Positions 1 to 5,158 of a stretch of 5,501 bases of DNA are shown piece after piece. Position 1 is the stretch's first letter. Each line of letters begins with the position of its first letter. A model generated the notes under the pieces. It worked only from the letters and a program-made list of their open reading frames with translations. It did not search any database and was not told the origin of the DNA. The stretch comes from Nitrospirota bacterium (lineage in GTDB: Bacteria; Nitrospirota; Thermodesulfovibrionia; Thermodesulfovibrionales; UBA1546): positions 1 to 5,501 of the forward strand of contig SCSY01000100.1 in assembly GCA_004298625.1 (NCBI GenBank), read 5' to 3'. Both the position numbers and the translations under genes were made by a program.

Positions 1-1
1 G

Positions 2-769
2 ACCGAGTCCCAGCGGGTGCAGAAGGAGCTGGAGGAGGCGTATGCCCAGGTATTCCATACAGGCCGCCTCTCGCAACTGGGTGAGATGACGATGAGCATA
101 GCGCGCGAAATAAATCTGTTGTTAAACAGCATCTCTCGCGCTAACCATTCAATGCTTATTGACACCAAGGAGGGCAGAATCCCTCCCCTGCCTTTAAAAG
201 TAGAAAGAAACCTGAACAGAATAGATATCCAGATTGCAAAGGTCAAGGACATTATCGAGCATATGAGGATTTTTTCCCGGAAGGAGACGGACAGCAGTCA
301 CCGTCAGCTTATAGATGTTGCGGACTCTGTTAAAGGCGCATTACTGTTGACGGAAGAGCAGTTCAAAATAAGGGATATCAAGATCGAAATGGATTTTCAG
401 CCCGATCTTCCCGATGTGCTGGCAAATCCAAGCTGGCTCGAACAGGTTTTTTTAAATCTGATGACAAATGCCAGGGACGCAATGGAGGATCAGCCAAGAA
501 CTGAGAAACACGTTCTTAGCATACGCGGACGCAGAGGCCATGACGGCGGTGTTGTGATTGATGTCAGCGACACCGGCGGCGGCATTCAGCAGGAAATAAG
601 AGATAAGATTTTTGAGGCGTTCTTTACAACTAAGGAGCCGGGTACAGGTACCGGACTTGGACTTACCATAAGCCGCGGCATAATCAAGGAACATGGCGGA
701 GACCTTTCACTTGTGCCTCACGAAGGCAAGGGAAGCACTTTTCGCATTACGCTTCCGCCTCCGGAATAA
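2..769 (+). CDS. Sensor histidine kinase, C-terminal part (5' truncated by window), H-box His replaced by Arg
   Basis: The reading frame is open from base 2, so the sensor half lies upstream of the window. Numbering from the GTG at 17, residues 1-15 look like the end of a coiled-coil linker. Residues 17-90 form the DHp dimerisation helices, and residues 100-250 form a HATPase_c domain. That domain has an N-box (NLMTNARDAM, 147-156), a G1 box (DTGGGI, 185-190), an F-box (IFEAFFTTK, 198-206) and a G2 box (GTGTGLGL, 209-216), so ATP binding looks intact. The H-box reads GEMTMSIAREINLLL, where the family normally has IAHEINxPL. The phosphoacceptor His is Arg30 (CGC, 104-106) and the usual Pro is Leu. 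Known family members autophosphorylate that His and pass the phosphate to a response regulator, which this protein may be unable to do. No regulator gene is visible downstream, and the 3' end overlaps the convergent aminotransferase. The input signal cannot be inferred. Confidence 0.93.
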   Translation, partial: TESQRVQKELEEAYAQVFHTGRLSQLGEMTMSIAREINLLLNSISRANHSMLIDTKEGRIPPLPLKVERNLNRIDIQIAKVKDIIEHMRIFSRKETDSSHRQLIDVADSVKGALLLTEEQFKIRDIKIEMDFQPDLPDVLANPSWLEQVFLNLMTNARDAMEDQPRTEKHVLSIRGRRGHDGGVVIDVSDTGGGIQQEIRDKIFEAFFTTKEPGTGTGLGLTISRGIIKEHGGDLSLVPHEGKGSTFRITLPPPE

Positions 770-1641
770 TTCATAACCTGTTTTTTGTACTCTCCGCGTA
801 ATAGTTTTGTTATAGGTCCAACTTTATATCTTTTGCCGTCAACTTTGCATACGGGCATGACCTCCATTGTCGTATTTGTGATAAAGACCTCGGAGGCGTT
901 GTATATGTCATCTTTTTTAAATTTACCCTCTTTGATCTTTAAACCGTTTGCTGCCGCCGATTCAAGTATAATTTTTCTCGTGATGCCGTCAAGGATCCCG
1001 CAGTCAACAGACGGCGTGCACAACACCCCCCCTCTGCCCCCCCTTGATAAGGGGGGGATATGGGGGGTAACAAAAAAAATATTGCATATTGTGCCTTCGG
1101 TAAGATAGCCCCTTGCATTCAACATCACGGCCTCGTAAGCTCCTTTTTGTTTTGCCTCTATCTTTGCAAGGATATTGTTTAAAAAATTAAGGGATTTTAT
1201 CTGCGGATTGACAGCCTCTTTAAGATTTCTCCGTGTCCCGGCTATGATTAATTTAATGCCGTTTTTATAATATTTTTCCGGATATTCCCTGAACTCATCG
1301 GCAATGATCACGAATGTCGGTTCTTTGCAGAGCTCAGGGTCAAGTCCGATCGGGCCGTATCCCCTTGATACAGTGAGCCTCACATAAGCATTCCTTAGGG
1401 AATTTGCTTTCAGGGTTTCATAAATTGCCGATTTTATCTCCGCGATATTTTTGGGGATGCCGAGCCTTATCCGGGATGCGGAACGATACAGTCTTTTGAC
1501 ATGTTCATCAAGCATAAAAACAACGCCGTCATAAACCCGCATGGTCTCGTATATGCCGTCGCCGTAAAGAAAACCGTGGTCAAAGACCGAGACCTTTGCA
1601 TCAGAGGCAGGCACAAGCCCTTTATTCAGATAAACAAGCAT
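718..1641 (-). CDS. ilvE: Class IV PLP aminotransferase, branched-chain amino acid type, with in-frame palindromic insert
   Basis: This is a fold-type IV PLP enzyme, most likely transferring amino groups between branched-chain amino acids and 2-oxoglutarate in the cytoplasm. I chose the ATG at 1641 (307 aa, MLVYLNKG...) over a TTG six bases upstream because the TTG lies on a TATAAT box. Visible motifs are the N-terminal FDHGFLYGDGIYETMRVY block (residues about 20-37), the PLP-lysine region IKSLNFLNNILAKIEA (Lys at about 149), the cofactor-binding EGTICNIFFV block (about 182-191) and the CGILDGITRK block (about 214-223). Between NIFFV and VLCTPS sits a 14-residue insert (TPHIPPLSRGGRGG, about 192-205) encoded by a palindromic repeat; relatives usually have only a few residues there. 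The last 16 or so residues are antisense to the kinase 3' end and may be a non-homologous tail. A D-amino acid aminotransferase or aminodeoxychorismate lyase is possible, because class IV substrate specificity is hard to read from motifs. Confidence 0.85.
   Translation of the reverse strand: MLVYLNKGLVPASDAKVSVFDHGFLYGDGIYETMRVYDGVVFMLDEHVKRLYRSASRIRLGIPKNIAEIKSAIYETLKANSLRNAYVRLTVSRGYGPIGLDPELCKEPTFVIIADEFREYPEKYYKNGIKLIIAGTRRNLKEAVNPQIKSLNFLNNILAKIEAKQKGAYEAVMLNARGYLTEGTICNIFFVTPHIPPLSRGGRGGVLCTPSVDCGILDGITRKIILESAAANGLKIKEGKFKKDDIYNASEVFITNTTMEVMPVCKVDGKRYKVGPITKLLRGEYKKQVMNYSGGGSVMRKVLPLPS
1025..1068 (-). repeat. G/C-tract nested palindromic repeat, copy A, inside the aminotransferase gene
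   Basis: A nested palindrome. The inner arms CCCCCCCTT (1037-1045) and AAGGGGGGG (1049-1057) close on a 3-nt GAT loop. The outer arms ACCCCCC (1025-1031) and GGGGGGT (1062-1068) are also perfect, with short unpaired spacers between the two stems. On the minus strand it is read as codons for TPHIPPLSRGGRGG without a stop or frameshift (1027-1068, 42 bp). It matches the layout of the intergenic copy at 3003-3048, including the left spacer (ATAT against TTAAT) and the loop (TTATCAA against TTAACAAA). I infer a dispersed repeat family that has inserted into coding sequence. Confidence 0.85.
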
Positions 1642-1652
1642 AGTCAATTATA
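1641..1652 (-). promoter_or_regulatory. Candidate -10 box (TATAAT) for the aminotransferase, possibly giving a leaderless mRNA
   Basis: On the minus strand a perfect TATAAT occupies 1652 to 1647, and the ATG begins at 1641, six bases later. Transcription would be expected to start on or next to the ATG. No convincing Shine-Dalgarno precedes the ATG, which fits a leaderless transcript. The -35 region (about 1670-1676) is poor, so this is tentative. Confidence 0.35.
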
Positions 1653-1694
1653 TCATTTCTAAAAATCAGGAATTTGTTTTATAATTAATTTCTT

Positions 1695-1757
1695 AAAGTA
1701 TCAGAACATCAAAGTATCAAAGTTAAAGACTCCGACGCTCTGACACTCTGATACTTT
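1695..1757. repeat. Imperfect 63-bp palindrome with 8-nt periodicity, upstream of the decarboxylase
   Basis: The outer arms AAAGTATCAGA (1695-1705) and TCTGATACTTT (1747-1757) are perfect 11-bp complements. Continuing inward, about 21 of 30 positions per arm pair. Both arms read as 8-nt units of consensus RARTRTCA (for example AAGTATCA, then GAGTGTCA and GAGCGTCG in the reverse complement of the right arm). In RNA it would form an imperfect hairpin followed by a short U run (1755-1760) and a G7 tract directly before the ATG at 1771. It may be a dispersed intergenic repeat, a weak terminator-like structure or a leader element. The sequence alone does not choose between these. Confidence 0.7.
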
Positions 1758-1770
1758 TTTGGGGGGGTTG

Positions 1771-2934
1771 ATGCCAAGAACTTTTAAAGTCGAAAAATTT
1801 CATACAGAAATTGTTTCCAAGACAACCCTGTTCAAGGTATTAAAATACCTTGAGCGCAAGAATATTGAAACGCCTTTTCTTCTTATGGATAAGGAAAAGG
1901 TTAAGGAGAAGGCGTCCCTGATAGGGCAGAACATAAAAAACTCCACGGTCTTTTACGCTGTAAAGGCCAATCCCGATATTGAGGTAATAAAGCTTGCCGA
2001 TAAGCTCGGTATGGGCTTTGAAATAGCCTCTGAGGGAGAACTGAGGCTGCTTACCTCGATAGGCGTTAAACCTGAAAGAATCATATCCAGCAATCCTGTA
2101 AAGTCTTTCAAATTTTTGAAGATAGCTGCATCTTGCGGCGTGAATTATTTCTCCTATGATTCCAGGGATGAGGTGGATAAGCTTGTGAGGTTTCTGCCGG
2201 GGTGCAATGTCTACGTCAGGCTTTCTGTTCCTAATGAGGGAAGCGAATGGCCGCTCAGCAAGAAGTTTGGAGTTGAAGTTGATGAGGCTGCGGAATTGCT
2301 CTCTTATGCCGGGGATAAGGGGCTTAATCCTGTCGGCGTCACATTCCATGTGGGCTCTCAGTGCACTAATATGTATAACTGGAACAGCGCTCTGGATAAG
2401 GCAAAGGCTTTATGGGATATTGCTGAAAAAAAAGGCATGAAGCTTAACCTTCTGAACATCGGCGGAGGGTATCCCATAAAATACACAAAAAATGTGGTTG
2501 ATGTTGATGCAATAGATAAAAACATAAATAAACTCATCCGTGAAAAATTTCCTCATGATGTCAGGGTCTTCATAGAGCCGGGAAGGGCGGTTGTAGGCGA
2601 TGCCGGCATATTTGTAACTTCGGTCATAGGAAAGGCCGGAAGGGCTGATACGAACTGGCTTCATATAGACGTAGGGGTTTTTAACGGGCTGATGGAAAGC
2701 GTTGGGGGGATTAAGTATACTTATCTTGTCGAGACTTCAAGAGATACAAAACATAAAAAGAAATGGACCATAGCAGGCCCGAGTTGTGACAGCTTTGATG
2801 TGATAGATAAGGATGTGGTTCTGCCCGAGCCTGATATAGGAAGCATGATACTCATACTTTCGAGCGGCGCGTATACAATCTCTTATGCATCGGAATTTAA
2901 CGGCTTTTCAATACCAAAGACGATTTTAATATAG
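1771..2934 (+). CDS. speC: Fold-III PLP decarboxylase, ornithine (or lysine/ornithine) decarboxylase family
   Basis: This is a cytoplasmic PLP enzyme of the alanine racemase-fold (group IV) decarboxylases. It most likely converts ornithine to putrescine. From the ATG at 1771 it is 387 aa, a usual length for bacterial fold-III ornithine decarboxylases. A TTG 12 bases upstream is also in frame but would overlap the G-tract. Motifs in order: PLP lysine in FYAVKANP (Lys65), SKKFG (about 163-167), HVGSQ (His193), phosphate-binding GGGYP (231-235), EPGRA (269-273), DVGVFNGL (300-307), the second-subunit GPSCDSFD with catalytic Cys339, and GAYT (366-369). CDSFD argues against diaminopimelate decarboxylase (LysA), which normally has CESGD. 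Ornithine and lysine preference cannot be separated by eye. The next gene is speE, which uses putrescine, so the context supports ornithine. The ribosome site is odd: a G7 tract (1761-1767) only three bases from the ATG. Confidence 0.88.
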   Translation: MPRTFKVEKFHTEIVSKTTLFKVLKYLERKNIETPFLLMDKEKVKEKASLIGQNIKNSTVFYAVKANPDIEVIKLADKLGMGFEIASEGELRLLTSIGVKPERIISSNPVKSFKFLKIAASCGVNYFSYDSRDEVDKLVRFLPGCNVYVRLSVPNEGSEWPLSKKFGVEVDEAAELLSYAGDKGLNPVGVTFHVGSQCTNMYNWNSALDKAKALWDIAEKKGMKLNLLNIGGGYPIKYTKNVVDVDAIDKNINKLIREKFPHDVRVFIEPGRAVVGDAGIFVTSVIGKAGRADTNWLHIDVGVFNGLMESVGGIKYTYLVETSRDTKHKKKWTIAGPSCDSFDVIDKDVVLPEPDIGSMILILSSGAYTISYASEFNGFSIPKTILI

Positions 2935-2945
2935 CGATGAGGAAG

Positions 2946-3096
2946 AAACAAGCAGATATAATATTCTCGCTCATTCTCGCTGCGCTCCGAGGATTTTGCC
3001 TCACAACCCCCTTAATCCCCCTTAACAAAGGGAGACTCAGGGGGTTGTTTGGACTATCGGCAAAATAAACCGCTCGAATACCATATCTGCTTGTTT
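2946..3096. repeat. Compound nested palindrome of about 151 bp with terminal inverted repeats, between the decarboxylase gene and speE
   Basis: The outermost arms AAACAAGCAGATAT (2946-2959) and ATATCTGCTTGTTT (3083-3096) are perfect 14-bp inverted repeats. Further in, ATTTTGCC (2993-3000) pairs with GGCAAAAT (3059-3066). At the core lies a G/C-tract palindrome (3003-3048). The left arm also holds two direct copies of ATTCTCGCT (2963-2971, 2973-2981) one base apart. It carries no ORF and fills most of the 197-bp gap. It could be a non-autonomous mobile element that captured or nests another repeat, or a large RNA hairpin affecting read-through into speE. I see no clear target-site duplication. 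Confidence 0.75.
3003..3048 (+). repeat. G/C-tract nested palindromic repeat, copy B, intergenic
   Basis: The outer arms ACAACCCCC (3003-3011) and GGGGGTTGT (3040-3048) pair perfectly over 9 bp. The inner arms CCCCCTT (3017-3023) and AAGGGAG (3028-3034) pair with one mismatch. The plus strand of this copy corresponds to the minus strand of the copy at 1025-1068, judging by the shared asymmetric spacers and loop. It forms the tip of the larger 2946-3096 palindrome. Confidence 0.8.
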
Positions 3097-3101
3097 ATAA
3101 T
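3096..3101 (+). promoter_or_regulatory. Candidate -10 box (TATAAT) for speE
   Basis: A perfect TATAAT starts at the last base of the right terminal inverted repeat, 31 bases before the speE ATG. It would give a short leader containing the GGAGGG ribosome site. No good -35 hexamer lies 16-18 bases upstream, so speE may instead rely on read-through from the decarboxylase gene. Confidence 0.3.
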
Positions 3102-3131
3102 TTTGAAATAAAAACAATATGGAGGGACTAA

Positions 3132-3968
3132 ATGATAAAGTTTCATGAAAAAGATCCGTATGCGCCTATCCAGTACAGCTATGAGGTGGAAGATATTTTA
3201 TACAGGGGCAAGAGCAAATTTCAGGAGATAATGGTTATCCGGAACCCCCATTTTGGAAAGATGCTTATCCTTGACGGCGTTGTCCAGATAACAGAGAGGG
3301 ATGAGTTTTTTTATCACGAGATGCTCGCGCATGTCGTGCTTCATGCGCATCCTGCTCCTAAGAAGGTGATAGTGATAGGCGGCGGAGACGGCGGTGCGGT
3401 GAGAGAAGTCTTAAAGCACAAAACTGTTGAAAAGGTCTATTTCATAGAGATAGACGAAGAGGTCATAAATGTCTCAAGGAAGTTTTTTCCAACAGTGGCA
3501 TGTGATGTTGATGACCCGCGCGTTGAGATAAAATGCATGGACGGGGCCGAATTTGTAAGGGGACAAAATGCCGATATTGACGCGGTAATAGTGGATTCAA
3601 CGGATATAGTGGGATTTGCAACAAGCCTCTTCACAAAGGAATTTTTTACGTCCATTAAAAACTGCCTGACTGAAAGCGGATTCTACGTAACGCTTTCCGA
3701 GTCCCTGCATTTTCATAAGGACATCGTGATAGAGGTTCAGGAGACAATGAAAGGCGTATTCCCTCTGGTAGATCTGTATGCTGCGCCGATAGCAACCTAT
3801 GCAGGGAACTGGTGGACGTTCTCTGTGGGCTCTAAGGGGCTTTCGCCGCGCGAGCTGAGGCAAAAATTCGATATGAAGACAAAGTATTACAGCGATGAGA
3901 TACACCGGCAGGCTTTTCTGCCAAAAGGCATGTATGAAAGGCTTATGCAGAAAAAACTTGAGTGGTAG
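3132..3968 (+). CDS. speE: Spermidine synthase (polyamine aminopropyltransferase)
   Basis: SpeE moves the aminopropyl group of decarboxylated S-adenosylmethionine to putrescine, giving spermidine and methylthioadenosine in the cytoplasm. The 278-aa length is typical. The ATG follows a strong GGAGGG site (3121-3126) with five-base spacing. An N-terminal beta-domain is followed by a Rossmann methyltransferase-like fold. Visible motifs are LDGVVQITERDEFFYHEM (about residues 48-65), the nucleotide-binding VIGGGDGGAVREVL (about 82-95), the acidic FIEIDEEV strand end (about 104-111) and VDSTD (about 153-157) at the catalytic site. Two normally well-kept spots differ: DSTD is followed by IVGFAT instead of P-x-G-PA, and the usual VAQxESP stretch reads VTLSESL. 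The first acidic residues of the active site remain, so activity is likely, but the acceptor amine could differ. The upstream decarboxylase could supply its substrate. No speD is present in this window. Confidence 0.93.
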   Translation: MIKFHEKDPYAPIQYSYEVEDILYRGKSKFQEIMVIRNPHFGKMLILDGVVQITERDEFFYHEMLAHVVLHAHPAPKKVIVIGGGDGGAVREVLKHKTVEKVYFIEIDEEVINVSRKFFPTVACDVDDPRVEIKCMDGAEFVRGQNADIDAVIVDSTDIVGFATSLFTKEFFTSIKNCLTESGFYVTLSESLHFHKDIVIEVQETMKGVFPLVDLYAAPIATYAGNWWTFSVGSKGLSPRELRQKFDMKTKYYSDEIHRQAFLPKGMYERLMQKKLEW

Positions 3969-4042
3969 AGATACGTTCGGGCATTAAAAACTTCTGATGA
4001 GTTAATGTAAGTCTTTTAAAAAGAAGAATAAATTAAGTTCGC

Positions 4043-4072
4043 TTGACATGAAAAATGTTTTCCTGATAAACT
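4043..4072 (+). promoter_or_regulatory. Sigma-70-type promoter of the hrcA-grpE operon
   Basis: A perfect -35 TTGACA (4043-4048) is followed by GATAAA (4065-4070, 16-bp spacing) or TAAACT (4067-4072, 18-bp spacing) as the -10. Either choice places the transcription start inside the CIRCE palindrome that begins at 4074, so a bound repressor would block initiation. No sigma-32-type promoter is apparent. Confidence 0.65.
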
Positions 4073-4073
4073 A

Positions 4074-4100
4074 TTAGCACTCTCGATACGAGAGTGCTAA
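4074..4100. promoter_or_regulatory. CIRCE operator (HrcA binding site)
   Basis: TTAGCACTC (4074-4082), a 9-base spacer and GAGTGCTAA (4092-4100) match the established CIRCE consensus exactly. The spacer TCGATACGA is itself symmetric, so the perfect arms extend to 12 bp around a 3-base ATA centre. It lies directly after the promoter and 23 bases before the hrcA ATG, in the 5' leader, as expected for an autoregulated hrcA operon. Confidence 0.97.
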
Positions 4101-4123
4101 TACCCCTTAGAGGTTCTAAGAAA

Positions 4124-5158
4124 ATGCTTAATGAAAGAAGCCAGAAGGTGCTCTGTGCGATAGTGCAGACCTATATAAACAACCCTGAACCGGTGGGGTC
4201 GGGGTTTATTACAAAGAGATATGCTTTTAACCTTTCTCCGGCTACGGTCAGGAATATAATGGCAGACCTTGAGGTAGAGGGTTTTCTCAGCCAGCCGCAT
4301 ACATCTGCCGGCAGGATACCCACAGACATGGGTTATAGATTATTTGTAAATTCTCTGCATTCGGAGATTGAATATCAGCCTGATAACAAGTCAACTCTTT
4401 ACAGAATGGTTAATGAGCTGGAGTCCATAAAGGATGATATAAATGCACTTCTTGAGGAGACAACTAAAAAGCTTTCCGGCTTCTCCCACTATCTCAGCGT
4501 GGCGGTTTGTCCCAGCACAAGGATATCTACTTTTAACAGGATTGAATTTTTGAAGCACAGGGGCAGCCAAGTGGTAGCGGTGCTTCTTACAGATGAAGGA
4601 CTTATTAAGAATAAGGTTTTAGATGTGGGGTCGGACCTTTCGCAGCGTCATCTTAACAGGATATCCGGATACCTTAATTCGGAATTCCATGGTTATTCCC
4701 TTATCGAGATCCGCGCGAAGATACTCAGGGAAATGGCAAAAGAAAAAGACCTTTGCGACACCCTCATCTCCAGGGCCATAAGGATATGCAAAGAGGCATT
4801 ATTTTTTCCTTATGACGACCTCTTTATTTCGGGACTGGCAGAGGTTCTGGGGCTGCCTGATTTTTCAGATGTGGAAAAGATAAAGGAGATTTCCAGGGCC
4901 ATAGAGGACAAACATCACATGCTGCAGATACTTGAAAAGATCTCCGATACCGACGGCGTTAAGGTGATAATCGGCGCAGAAAATCCTATGATGCAGATGA
5001 AGGGATTCAGCCTTGTGGCATCGTCTTACAAAGAAGGCGACAGGCCCATCGGCTGTGTCGGTATGATTGGTCCGACGAGGATGGACTATTCGAGGGCTAT
5101 TGCAGTGATTAATACGACTGCGAGATTCCTTACAAGGGTATTGACGGACAGGAAATGA
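4124..5158 (+). CDS. hrcA: Heat-inducible transcriptional repressor HrcA
   Basis: HrcA represses chaperone operons by binding CIRCE as a dimer, and is kept active by GroEL in the systems where it has been studied. I chose the ATG at 4124 (344 aa, MLNERSQKVL...), which has AGAGG at 4109-4113. An in-frame GTG at 4094 lies inside the CIRCE arm and would add ten residues foreign to the family. Residues about 1-70 are the winged-helix DNA-binding domain, with the hallmark stretch LSPATVRNIMADLEVEGFLSQPHTSAGRIPTDMGYR (about 39-74). The rest is the GAF-like and dimerisation region, ending with GVKVIIGAEN, a conserved GxIGPTRMDY motif and AIAVINTTARFLT, all typical of the family. The length is normal and nothing is missing. 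The stop overlaps the grpE start in ATGA, so the two are translationally coupled. Confidence 0.98.
   Translation: MLNERSQKVLCAIVQTYINNPEPVGSGFITKRYAFNLSPATVRNIMADLEVEGFLSQPHTSAGRIPTDMGYRLFVNSLHSEIEYQPDNKSTLYRMVNELESIKDDINALLEETTKKLSGFSHYLSVAVCPSTRISTFNRIEFLKHRGSQVVAVLLTDEGLIKNKVLDVGSDLSQRHLNRISGYLNSEFHGYSLIEIRAKILREMAKEKDLCDTLISRAIRICKEALFFPYDDLFISGLAEVLGLPDFSDVEKIKEISRAIEDKHHMLQILEKISDTDGVKVIIGAENPMMQMKGFSLVASSYKEGDRPIGCVGMIGPTRMDYSRAIAVINTTARFLTRVLTDRK

Noticed and set aside
785..1108. 107-aa plus-strand ORF antisense to the aminotransferase
   Set aside because: It lies wholly opposite a well-supported gene, has no recognisable domain and includes the translated repeat. It is treated as a frame shadow.
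1680..1685. TATAAT on the plus strand as a promoter for the decarboxylase
   Set aside because: No acceptable -35 lies 16-18 bases upstream and there is no extended -10, while the local A/T richness makes chance hits likely. It stays possible but is not supported enough to list.
1840..2349. 169-aa minus-strand ORF opposite the decarboxylase
   Set aside because: The plus strand carries all catalytic motifs of the decarboxylase. The antisense product resembles nothing and has no start context.
1771..2934. Diaminopimelate decarboxylase (LysA) as identity of the PLP decarboxylase
   Set aside because: The fold is shared, but the second-subunit motif is CDSFD instead of CESGD, and the length, DVGVFNGL segment and speE neighbour all favour the ornithine decarboxylase branch.
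1025..3048. The two G/C-tract palindromes as a CRISPR array
   Set aside because: Only two diverged copies lie about 2 kb apart, with no regular spacers between them.
3986..4017. Terminator-like hairpin after speE (AAAAACTT ... AAGTCTTTT)
   Set aside because: The stem is short, A/T-rich and needs a bulge, with a loop of about 16 bases. It does not meet the pattern of an intrinsic terminator.
4094..4123. GTG at 4094 as the start of hrcA (354 aa)
   Set aside because: It lies inside the right CIRCE arm, has no ribosome site and adds ten residues not seen in HrcA proteins. The ATG at 4124 has AGAGG upstream and begins the conserved LNERSQKVL stretch.
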